Positions 1 through 5,423 of a stretch of 7,417 bases of DNA are shown here, one piece after another. The notes under the pieces are model-generated. The model did no database searches and was not told where the DNA came from. It saw nothing but the letters and a program-made list of their open reading frames with translations. The translations under genes were made by a program, and so were the position numbers. Every line of letters begins with the position of its first letter. The stretch's first letter is position 1. This DNA is from Planctomycetaceae bacterium. Its GTDB lineage: Bacteria; Planctomycetota; Planctomycetia; Pirellulales; Thermoguttaceae. The stretch is taken from the NCBI GenBank assembly GCA_031274385.1, contig JAISQH010000183.1, positions 1 through 7,417 of the forward strand, given 5' to 3'.

Positions 1-67
1 AGAATATCCCTTGAATAAAATTAAAAATAAACACGCTCAAAAACAGGGCAAGTTAAAACTAACCTTG

Positions 68-118
68 AAATTCTTTGCGTCTTGGCGCGCAATCTTGAAA
101 AACAAAATAGACAGGTAC
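68..118 (+). repeat. Copy A: half-element of the TTTGCGTCTTTGCG palindromic repeat family
   Basis: This stretch carries the core TTCTTTGCGTCTTGGCGCGC, then a CTTGAAAAACAAAATAGAC tail and a GGTAC end. The reverse complement of the copy at 7038-7090 matches it closely along its whole length, including the AAAATAGAC block. It is the right-hand arm of the more complete element at 5258-5362. No convincing left arm is visible between 1 and 67. It lies between genes and encodes nothing. Confidence 0.7.
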
Positions 119-485
119 ACGAAAAGAACGAAATAACGAAACGAACGAAATTTTATAAACTGATAACATATTTGACGACGTTGAAATGATCAAAATTAAA
201 CATAATAACGGAGTTCACGATGGGAAACGTATTTTTTTGCAACACTCTAACTGTCCAATTGAAGAATTCAATTTTAGCAGAGTTACACTAAAAAGATTTA
301 ATCTCTTTAATATCAATAGATTATGGAAAATACAAAAAATATTTTTTAAAGAGTTCTGAGGCATAACAATTGCAAGTTATAATGCTCATCATTTTTTACC
401 GATTTATTTTCTGATATTCAAGTTACCTCTCACTTTGTGAATTGGTTCCGTATTTGAAAATTTTTGAAAAAATTAAAAAAAAGTG
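119..485. other. AT-rich spacer without a convincing gene
   Basis: This is very AT-rich sequence. Positions 121-152 hold an imperfect series of AACGAA units. A 57-codon open frame runs from an ATG at 186 to a TGA at 357-359, but it has no ribosome binding site, is rich in Lys, Asn, Ile and Phe as AT-rich noncoding DNA would be, and resembles nothing I recognise. A TATAAT hexamer sits at 378-383 with no matching -35 box. I see no RNA gene here. Confidence 0.5.
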
Positions 486-514
486 TTTACAATTTAGTTA
501 TTTCAGATTAAAAT
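486..514 (+). promoter_or_regulatory. Probable sigma-70-type promoter of the PEP-CTERM gene
   Basis: TTTACA (486-491) and TAAAAT (509-514) are separated by exactly 17 bp; each box matches the housekeeping consensus at 5 of 6 positions. The predicted start at about 521 would leave a leader of roughly 54 nt before the AAAGGAG ribosome binding site at 561-567. This is a motif match only, but spacing and position relative to the gene are good. Confidence 0.5.
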
Positions 515-574
515 CATCGTATTAAATGCTGTCTCAATGCTTTCGGCGGTCATTTTTTATAAAGGAGACCAAAA

Positions 575-1120
575 ATGAAATTTCAATTAAGATTGAAAGA
601 AGTTGGTTTGATGACCATTCTGATTGGTCTTTCAAACGTTGCGTTTGCAGACCTTAGCACTACGAGTCAAGGTCAGTCAATTGTGTTTTCGGCGGGTTCT
701 TCAGGTTCTTCGAGTTATTTATCGGGTTCAGGTAACGCCGCCGTGAACGACGGAGGAATCTCGATGACGTTCGATGTTAGCAAAGCGGGTGACGATCAGG
801 CGTCATTGGGAACCTGTGCTATGAACCCGACAAGCGGTAGTAGCAATTTCGAATCGATTTTGGATGAGATTCCAATGGAGGAAGCGGAAGCCGATACTCC
901 GTTCACGACTTTTGCCGCGAATGCTTTAGCTGCCGATAACACGCCCAATTCTCCATCCAATAATGATGATGGAAACAACTATTATCCGCCGTCACGATTG
1001 CCACCCATCATTGATCCGCCGCCGATTAACCCAACAACTCCCGAACCGGCAACTCTCCTTATTATAGGACTTAGTGTTGCCGGATTTGCTCCTTTGGTAA
1101 AACGGTATCGGCGAAAATAG
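575..1120 (+). CDS. PEP-CTERM sorting domain-containing exported protein
   Basis: This 181-residue protein is probably secreted and anchored by the exosortase route. The N-terminus has Lys/Arg residues, a hydrophobic segment (about 9-20) and an AFA|D cleavage site near residue 25. The mature part is Ser/Gly-rich (about 28-60), then acidic, followed by a Pro-rich linker (about 138-155). The C-terminus is a textbook PEP-CTERM signal: Pro-Glu-Pro at 156-158, a hydrophobic helix (160-174) and a basic KRYRRK tail. Known biology: exosortase recognises this tripartite tail and cleaves at the PEP motif; the protein usually ends up in the envelope or matrix. No exosortase gene is visible nearby, as is common. 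The start is supported by AAAGGAG at 561-567, 7 nt upstream of the ATG. It appears monocistronic, with its own promoter and a strong terminator. The middle has no domain I recognise, so its specific role is unknown. Confidence 0.9.
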   Translation: MKFQLRLKEVGLMTILIGLSNVAFADLSTTSQGQSIVFSAGSSGSSSYLSGSGNAAVNDGGISMTFDVSKAGDDQASLGTCAMNPTSGSSNFESILDEIPMEEAEADTPFTTFAANALAADNTPNSPSNNDDGNNYYPPSRLPPIIDPPPINPTTPEPATLLIIGLSVAGFAPLVKRYRRK

Positions 1121-1165
1121 ACAAGTGATAGGAGTTGTTTTCACCATTATCAGTCATTTTCTTCG

Positions 1166-1198
1166 AGGAACGGCTTTTTGCGAAGCCGTTCCTTTTTT
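1166..1198 (+). terminator. Strong intrinsic terminator after the PEP-CTERM gene
   Basis: AGGAACGGCTT (1166-1176) pairs perfectly with AAGCCGTTCCT (1183-1193), giving an 11-bp stem with a 6-nt TTTGCG loop. It is followed directly by a T run to 1198. It lies 45 bp after the stop codon at 1118-1120 and separates this gene from the DciA-like gene. Confidence 0.9.
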
Positions 1199-1308
1199 GA
1201 TATAAAATAAGGTGTAAAGCAAGCCTCGTTGTTTGTGTCAAAAAAATATTATATCACAATGTCTCATATAGACTTACGCTCTTTATCTAACAATTATTCA
1301 AGATATTC

Positions 1309-1635
1309 ATGAAAAGGAAAACGGATTTTCGATCTTCATCGAATGGCGGAATCGTCCGTCTGGCTGATGTTTTGCCTCAACTAATTACAAAGTATGGTCT
1401 TCAAAAGCCGCGAAACATCGAACAAATGACGCAGGTTTGGCGAAAAACGGTTGGCGAGCCGTATGGATCGGTCACGCGAGTGATTGGTCTCAAATCAGGA
1501 ACAGTCGAAATCGCAGTACCGCACCACGCTTTTGTTCAGGAACTTTCGTTCCGTCAATCGGAGCTTCTTGCCGGACTTCAAACCGCACTTGCTGAGGAGA
1601 AAATAAAACGCATAAAATTCGTTGTCGCGAGTTAA
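1309..1635 (+). CDS. dciA: DciA family (DUF721) replicative-helicase loader/operator
   Basis: This 108-residue protein matches the DUF721/DciA pattern. It has an N-terminal helical part with LADVLPQLITKYGL (18-31), the family-typical W44 followed by VG (48-49), a strand-rich core with LKSGTVEIAV (61-70), a helix beginning HAFVQELSF (73-81), and a closing strand RIKFVV. Known biology: DciA is the ancestral bacterial protein that helps load DnaB helicase at the replication origin, replaced by DnaC or DnaI in some lineages. The length suits a compact single-domain member. The ribosome binding site is weak (only AAG-like purines before the ATG), so the start is set by the open frame. dnaA, recF, dnaN and gyrB are not in the window, so context does not add support; the assignment rests on the domain pattern. 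The symbol follows family membership. Confidence 0.8.
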   Translation: MKRKTDFRSSSNGGIVRLADVLPQLITKYGLQKPRNIEQMTQVWRKTVGEPYGSVTRVIGLKSGTVEIAVPHHAFVQELSFRQSELLAGLQTALAEEKIKRIKFVVAS

Positions 1636-1705
1636 AATTGAGCCGCAAAGATTATTTTCTTGTCCGGCATCTTTCCCAAATTCTCTTCTCAGTAGGGAAA
1701 CAGTG

Positions 1706-1755
1706 GAGCAATTTGTCTTTTCTGTTAAAGATATAAAAAAATTAAAAAATTGCTC
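1706..1755. repeat. Inverted repeat abutting the promoter at 1756
   Basis: GAGCAATTT (1706-1714) is repeated exactly inverted as AAATTGCTC (1747-1755), with 32 nt between. The right arm ends at the base before the -35 box TTGACT. It could be a long-looped hairpin ending the DciA transcript or an operator-like site; the sequence does not decide. The interior is A/T-rich and weakly complementary beyond the 9 bp. Confidence 0.35.
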
Positions 1756-1784
1756 TTGACTCATATTTTCGGAACTCCTAGAAT
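1756..1784 (+). promoter_or_regulatory. Strong-looking sigma-70-type promoter inside the 1636-2153 gap
   Basis: TTGACT (1756-1761) and TAGAAT (1779-1784) are separated by exactly 17 bp, each 5 of 6 against consensus. A start near 1791 is expected. The next plus-strand gene begins 360 bp downstream, with terminator-like hairpins in between. The promoter therefore either drives an unrecognised short RNA or is a chance match. The same bases on the minus strand read as the end of an open frame plus an AGGAG and ATG, which weakens the call. Confidence 0.45.
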
Positions 1785-2019
1785 ACCCATGATTGAATCA
1801 GTGGCTGCCTTTCCCATCGTCCTCAAAATAAACGATTTTGCGGCTTTTAATCTTTCCACCTGAAAAAATGCAGAACTTTTTTTCACGTGGGAACGTACTG
1901 AAATTGCCGCAAAAATTCATGGCTTGGTCAGCCCTGCCGCAACCGAAACGGCTCCGGCGAGTTCCATTGTGATAAGGATGTCACAAACGGAATGGACGAA
2001 ATGGATTTCTTGAATTGCG

Positions 2020-2041
2020 AAGGTTTTTAATGAAAAACCTT
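2020..2041 (+). other. Perfect small hairpin upstream of a terminator-like hairpin
   Basis: AAGGTTTTT (2020-2028) pairs perfectly with AAAAACCTT (2033-2041) around an AATG tetraloop. It sits 4 nt before a second hairpin at 2046-2068. Two stacked hairpins suggest the 3' end of a transcript, but this one has no T run after it. Confidence 0.45.
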
Positions 2042-2045
2042 TCAG

Positions 2046-2075
2046 AACTCTTTGATATGAAAAGAGTTTCGTTTT
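2046..2075 (+). terminator. Candidate intrinsic terminator in the 1636-2153 gap
   Basis: AACTCTTT (2046-2053) pairs with AAAGAGTT (2061-2068) around a 7-nt GATATGA loop, and TCGTTTT follows. The stem is AT-rich and the T run is interrupted, so strength is modest. It would end a transcript of about 285 nt starting from the promoter at 1756-1784. Confidence 0.4.
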
Positions 2076-2153
2076 AAGGCGTCTTTCGTGAAGTGTTCCA
2101 AACCGATTTGGTCTTGGAAAATCAAGTATTATTGGTAATGAAAGGACTTCATA

Positions 2154-2459
2154 ATGCAGGTTTTATCAGAACAGAATTTCTTAATCCATTCAAAAATTCA
2201 ATCGAACAATCAGGAGAAAATTTCAACCTATCCTGAAACTTGTAAAACAATGGACGAGCCGGAACTAATCCGGCAAATTTCCCTTATCATTAAGCGGGAA
2301 ACAAATCTGGGCGTCCAAGAAATGAATGTTTTTCTCGAAAACGGAAAATGGGTCTTAACCGGTTATTGCCAAACGTTTTACACGAAGCAATTGGTTCAGG
2401 AAGCGGTGCTGAAAGTCATTGGCGATGTTGATTTGATCAATCGAATCTATGTTGCGTGA
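2154..2459 (+). CDS. BON domain-containing small protein
   Basis: This 101-residue protein ends in one BON-like alpha/beta unit, about residues 37-101: a first helix (ELIRQISLIIKRE), a strand (EMNVFLENG), the hallmark strand-turn KWVLTGYC with Gly70, a second helix (YTKQLVQEAVLKV), and the closing strand with an INRIYV ending. Known biology: BON domains occur in OsmY, secretins and mechanosensitive channels and are linked to envelope or phospholipid binding; short stand-alone versions occur in planctomycetes with undefined roles. There is no signal peptide or membrane segment, so it is probably cytoplasmic. Residues 1-36 are polar and poorly structured. The start is supported by AAAGGA (2141-2146), 7 nt before the ATG; an internal ATG at residue 33 lacks such a site. 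It stands alone, with no neighbour to suggest a partner. Confidence 0.75.
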   Translation: MQVLSEQNFLIHSKIQSNNQEKISTYPETCKTMDEPELIRQISLIIKRETNLGVQEMNVFLENGKWVLTGYCQTFYTKQLVQEAVLKVIGDVDLINRIYVA

Positions 2460-2480
2460 ACGGTTATTGCCTGTTTTGAC

Positions 2481-2514
2481 ATTTGTTTCCTTTTTACAAA
2501 TCTTTTCGATTTTT
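2481..2514 (+). terminator. Weak terminator candidate after the BON gene
   Basis: ATTTGT (2481-2486) pairs with ACAAAT (2496-2501) across a 9-nt pyrimidine loop and is followed by CTTTTCGATTTTTT. The stem is only 6 bp and AT-rich; the call rests on its position 20 bp after the stop codon and the T-rich tail. Confidence 0.3.
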
Positions 2515-2574
2515 TCTATTTTTTTCATTTTTCGGTGTGAAGTTCTCTTTTTTTTCCGATTCAGGTAAGTTATA

Positions 2575-2604
2575 TTGGACAAGTGGGTAAAAATCACCTA
2601 TAAA
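2575..2604 (+). promoter_or_regulatory. Candidate promoter of the Gly-rich secreted protein gene
   Basis: TTGGAC (2575-2580) and TATAAA (2599-2604) are separated by 18 bp. This predicts a leader of about 160 nt before the ATG at 2770. That leader contains a potential hairpin, GAACCGA (2625-2631) with TCGGTTC (2650-2656), and a low-complexity run of GATTTGAT/GACGATT units at about 2690-2727. Motif evidence only. Confidence 0.4.
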
Positions 2605-2769
2605 TGATAAAGAGTATCGTTTTTGAACCGACTATTTTTGTAAATTTTTTCGGTTCGGTTTGCCATAAGACGATGAATCTTTTGACAAGATGACGATTGA
2701 TGGTTTGACGATTTGATGATTTGATAAAAAGTTTCCAAATGTTCCAACGTTTTTTAGGAGAGATGTAAT

Positions 2770-3609
2770 ATGAGAATTTCTTTATTTTTCTTACTTCCGG
2801 CATTTTTACTTTTTCTGAGCGTGGCACGAGCGGAAGAGGAAAAAACGGTTGCGGCGCAACCCGATGCCCAATCAAAAGTTCCGACTGAAATCGGTTTTTT
2901 TGATGCTGTAAAGCAGAATTTGATTGAGGCAAAAATTACAACGAAAAATTCGATGGAAGGTCGTGTTACTGTCAAAAATAAATCGGGAGCTCCTCTTCGT
3001 GTCAATTTGCCGGAAACCTTTGCGGCTGTTCCACTTGGGCAATTCGATGATTTTGGAATGGGTGGCGGCGGTGAAGGTGGTGGTCGCAGTGGTCGGAGCG
3101 GACGAAGCGGTGGTGGTGGTGGTGGCGGCGGAGCCCAAACAACCGGCGGTGGATTTGGCGGAATGAGTGGCGGTGGCGGAATGGGCGGATGGAGTATTCC
3201 ACCGGAAAAAATTATCCGTCAGGATGTTCAAATGGTTTGCCTTGAGTACGGAAAACGAGAACCTGCCCGGCACATGAATTACGAATTGCGACCGCTCGAT
3301 TCCGTTACAAACAAACCGGAAGTTCATGCTCTTTGTCATTTGGTGGGCAATGGTGCTGTCAATCAGGATGCGGCTCAGGCGGCTGTTTGGCATTACAATA
3401 ATGGGCTTTCATGGGAAGAACTGGCAAACAAACAGCATAAACCGAGAGTGGATTCTTTCAATGAAGTGCCTTATTTTTCAAGGGAGCAGATGCTTTATGC
3501 AATGAATCTCGGTAAACAAATCGAGGAAAAGATTGCAAAAGAAAAGAAAGAAAAAGAAGAAGCCAATCGCGACAAAAAATCATCTTCTTATGCTGATGAA
3601 TTAAAATAA
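2770..3609 (+). CDS. Secreted Gly-rich protein of planctomycete type, function unknown
   Basis: This 279-residue protein begins with a clear signal peptide, a hydrophobic core then ARA|EE at residue 21. A first conserved part (about 43-88) is predicted beta-rich, with MEGRVTVKNKSGAPLRVNLPETF. A Gly-rich linker (about 97-140) follows, with SGRSGRSG and an 8-Gly run. A second conserved part (about 141-250) contains VCLEYGKREP, NKPEVHALCHLVGNGAVNQDAA and the WHYNNGLSWEELA block. The tail is a charged Lys/Glu helix (about 251-272). From general knowledge, the pattern 'KPEV..LC..LG.G..N..AAQAA.WH.NNG.SW.EL' recurs in planctomycete exported proteins of unknown function; I know no characterised member. 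AGGAG (2756-2760), 9 nt before the ATG, fixes the start. It is likely envelope-located or extracellular. The Gly tract encodes long antisense open frames that are shadows. It converges with the minus-strand remnants beyond the hairpin at 3652. Confidence 0.85.
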   Translation: MRISLFFLLPAFLLFLSVARAEEEKTVAAQPDAQSKVPTEIGFFDAVKQNLIEAKITTKNSMEGRVTVKNKSGAPLRVNLPETFAAVPLGQFDDFGMGGGGEGGGRSGRSGRSGGGGGGGGAQTTGGGFGGMSGGGGMGGWSIPPEKIIRQDVQMVCLEYGKREPARHMNYELRPLDSVTNKPEVHALCHLVGNGAVNQDAAQAAVWHYNNGLSWEELANKQHKPRVDSFNEVPYFSREQMLYAMNLGKQIEEKIAKEKKEKEEANRDKKSSSYADELK

Positions 3610-3651
3610 GCATAACCGTTTCAAAAAACCGATCAATTCGGGTGATGATTG

Positions 3652-3731
3652 TAACCGTTCGCAAATGAAACGTGAAATAAATAATCGTTGGGAGAATATT
3701 TATTTCAAAACGTTCGATTTGTGAACGGTTA
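3652..3731. terminator. Large hairpin between convergent genes, possible bidirectional terminator
   Basis: TAACCGTTC (3652-3660) is the exact inverted partner of GAACGGTTA (3723-3731). Inside, CAAAT pairs with ATTTG, ACGT with ACGT, and GAAATAAATA with TATTTATTTC, around a short GTTGGGAG-containing loop, so nearly the whole 80 bp folds with a few bulges. It lies 42 bp after the Gly-rich gene and 63 bp after the minus-strand enolase remnant, the expected place for a shared terminator. Flanks are T-rich on the plus side only. It could instead be a palindromic mobile repeat. Confidence 0.55.
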
Positions 3732-3794
3732 TTTTCGTTTCTTTTGAAAAAGACCGGATTTAATTTTGAAACAACATTTTGCGTATTTTTGATT

Positions 3795-4496
3795 TCAGTA
3801 TTTTATTGAAAAAAACGGCTGCGTGTTCTCCAGCTGAATTTCTGTCAAGGTTCCTTTGTAATGCCGAAGAGCGACCGGCTGGAACGGGTGTTTGGCAATT
3901 TCTGTTTCGTCAATTTCGATGCTGATTTCCGGTTGATCGGGAATTTTCATTTTACCTTCGGTAAATTCAATGTTTTCGTTGCATATTTCGCTCCGCCACG
4001 GCACATCGGCTGCCATCGTTTCGAGAAGGAAAAACGACGGTTGCGACGCTGCTAATTGTAACGTTGCTGCGTTGGCAACCGGACCGCTTGGATTATGCGG
4101 GCAAAACGGAATATGATGCGTGTCAGCCAAAACGGCAATGTTACGGAGTTCTGTAATTCCTCCGGCATGGGAAACATCCGGTTGAACATAATCGCAAGCC
4201 CGCGATTCGAATAGTGTACGAAAAGCCCATCGTCCATAAAGCCGTTCGCCAAACGACAACGGAACATTGATTCGCCGCCGCAAATCCGCCAATGCTTCGA
4301 TGGTATCCGGGATAATCGGTTCTTCGAACCACAAAATATTGTACGGTTCAAGGGCTTTTCCGATTCGCAATGCTGTTGGCAGATCGAAACGTCCGTGACC
4401 TTCGATCATGATTTCCGCCTTGCCTTTGACAGTTTCCGCAACAGATTCGACGCAACGGATTGCCAATATCGCACGGAATTTCGATGATTCGATCAA
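3795..4496 (-). pseudogene. C-terminal half of a galactonate-dehydratase-like enolase-superfamily enzyme
   Basis: The open frame encodes 233 residues; homology-like sequence begins about residue 14 (near 4457) and the first residues come from the neighbouring remnant read out of frame. It holds most of the C-terminal barrel of the mandelate racemase/DgoD group: GHGRF with H34, WFEEP (E58, E59), FGERL (E84), QPDVSHAGG (D107, H110), PHNPSGPVA (H134) and LLE (E149). Known biology: these enzymes dehydrate sugar acids using three acidic metal ligands and His catalysts; a full protein is about 380-400 residues. The N-terminal capping domain and start of the barrel are missing. The first metal ligand, normally Asp in a D-x-H motif, is Glu32 here. 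No ribosome binding site precedes the ATG at 4496. I infer a nonfunctional remnant created by deletion; substrate cannot be told. Confidence 0.8.
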
Positions 4497-4656
4497 AGCC
4501 GAATGATTTCAACACTGTTGTGCCGTTGGCGGTACTTTCGGCGGTGCAGCCGTTGAGAAAGACGGTTGCACCTTCCTGAAGAAACGCTTCCGCTATATCA
4601 AAACCGGTATTCCTGTTCGAACCGGTAATAAAAACGTTCTTATTTGAAAATCGCAT
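4457..4656 (-). pseudogene. N-terminal fragment of a short-chain dehydrogenase/reductase (SDR)
   Basis: About 66 codons match the start of a classical SDR: a first strand and glycine loop VFITGSNRNTGFDIA (8-22), then a helix and strand EGATVFLNG (28-36), and a later strand ending PCD (61-63), the usual adenine-contacting Asp. The loop has Asn16 where TGxxxGxG proteins have Gly. After about residue 66 the frame runs into the enolase remnant out of frame and ends in an unrelated tail, stopping at 4348. A complete SDR has about 250 residues including the NNAG, Ser and YxxxK elements, all absent. There is no ribosome binding site before the ATG at 4656. It sits 19 bp after the DUF1559 remnant on the same strand. 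I read it as a broken oxidoreductase gene that once preceded the sugar-acid dehydratase in one operon. Confidence 0.8.
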
Positions 4657-4675
4657 GATGATTATTGAACAAAAA

Positions 4676-5186
4676 TTAGGAATTTATGGTTGAGGTTCCA
4701 ACATAAGCAGTGACACGGCATACCGTTCCAAAATAAAATGGAATCGGCGAATCAGTCGAATTTGCTTTGCTGGGACAACGATAAACGTCTGGCTCTTTGG
4801 CAAAACAGGAATCAGTTGTGTCCCAATGTCCATAAGATGAATTCCAACTTGCCTCGTAAATTGCGGTTTGCTCTAAAAACGAACACAGTGTAACTTGAAT
4901 TGATATCCGGTTATCATGGTTGACACCGGGTACGAAATTTCGGGGAGTTCCCCATGCCAACGCCGGTAAGTCATCGTGAACATCGTGATAATTGTGTAAC
5001 GCAAAAACGATTTGTTTGATCTTGTTTAAACATTGTGTTCGCCGTGCGGCTCCTTGCCGCTTGAACGGCAGGTAACAATAATGCGATCAAAGCACCGGAT
5101 ACAAGTTTACATAAAACCGAAATAAAGGTCAAGCGTTCTTTTAGAAAATTTTTTCTTTTCCCGATTGAATAATTGTTTTCTGCCAA
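4676..5186 (-). pseudogene. Truncated, frameshifted DUF1559 (pilin-like) gene
   Basis: Two frames together spell a planctomycete DUF1559 protein. From a TTG at 5186 (AAAGG 8 nt upstream) the first frame reaches ALIALLLPAVQAAR. About 2 bases appear lost near 5045, and the next frame continues RRTQCLNKIKQIVFALHNYHD, then LPALAWGTPRNFVPGVNHD, ISIQVTLCSFLEQTAIY and a late YRCPSKAN segment, stopping at 4676. Known biology: family members are about 250-400 residues, start with a type IV pilin-like GFTLVE methylation motif and end with an H-x9-DG motif. Here GFTLVE is unrecognisable (only a decayed match), the frame is broken, and the C-terminal half with the DG motif is missing. DUF1559 genes are highly duplicated in planctomycetes, so a decaying copy is not surprising. 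Confidence 0.85.
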
Positions 5187-5257
5187 AATCGTAACCTTTC
5201 TAATCCCAACACCGTCGCAAGCTAACAAGGTTGCGAATTATTAAATGAACACAGAAA

Positions 5258-5362
5258 GTAACTGTCCATTTTATTTTTTACAGGAAGAAAGAAGTGAAAG
5301 AAAATCTTCTGGTCTCTCTGCGTCTTTGCGTGCAAACTTGAAAAAACAAAAGAGATAGTTAC
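5258..5362. repeat. Copy B: near-complete palindromic repeat element
   Basis: The ends are inverted repeats: GTAACTGTC (5258-5266) against GATAGTTAC (5354-5362), 8 of 9 matching, followed inward by TTTTATTTTTTA-like and AAAAAACAAAA-like blocks. The right arm carries TGCGTCTTTGCGTGCAAACTTG (5319-5340); the left arm is more degraded (AGGAAGAAAGAAGTGAAAG). At 105 bp with no coding capacity it resembles a MITE or long palindromic intergenic repeat. Half-copies or partial copies lie at 68-118, 7038-7090, 7158-7290 and 7381-7417. Confidence 0.7.
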
Positions 5363-5423
5363 AATGGGGCGATGTTGGCGGTTTTTCAATTTCAACGAAC
5401 AACTTTTACCACAACAACGAGTA

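Larger units (their letters stand above)
1747..2162 (-). pseudogene. Possible decayed gene, family and strand unresolved
   Basis: On the minus strand one frame stays open from 2162 to 1920, about 81 codons. After one TGA at 1917-1919 it continues open for about 51 codons to a TGA at 1765-1763. One stop in over 130 codons is unlikely by chance in AT-rich DNA. The peptide includes SVAAGLTKP, then IFAAISVRSHVKK and MGKAATDSIMGILG. I do not recognise it, and there is no good start codon at the head. The plus strand also has an open frame from 1729 to 1860 and, after a TGA at 1861-1863, to about 2010, so the coding strand is uncertain. TGA ends the BON gene and the metallopeptidase gene here, so recoding is not favoured. 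The alternative is a structured RNA. Confidence is low for any specific reading. Confidence 0.3.

Noticed and set aside
186..359. 57-codon plus-strand open frame starting MIKIKHNNGVHDGK
   Set aside because: It has no ribosome binding site, its composition is typical of AT-rich spacer, and no family is recognised. The length is possible by chance.
1495..1764. 89-codon minus-strand frame starting MSQEQFFNFF with a good AGGAG upstream
   Set aside because: Its second half lies antisense to the clear DciA gene and it matches no family I know. The AGGAG and ATGA overlap with the upstream frame were noted, so it is mentioned under the unassigned region but not annotated as a gene.
1789..2010. UGA at 1861-1863 or 1917-1919 as a recoded codon (selenocysteine or tryptophan)
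   Set aside because: TGA ends the BON and metallopeptidase genes here, no SECIS-like element was evident, and no selenoprotein family fits.
2594..3005. Minus-strand frames over the leader and start of the Gly-rich gene
   Set aside because: They overlap the signal peptide and ribosome binding site of a clear plus-strand gene and show no domain.
2872..3393. 173-codon minus-strand frame rich in Thr, Ala and His
   Set aside because: It is antisense to the Gly-rich gene; its composition is the complement of Gly codons.
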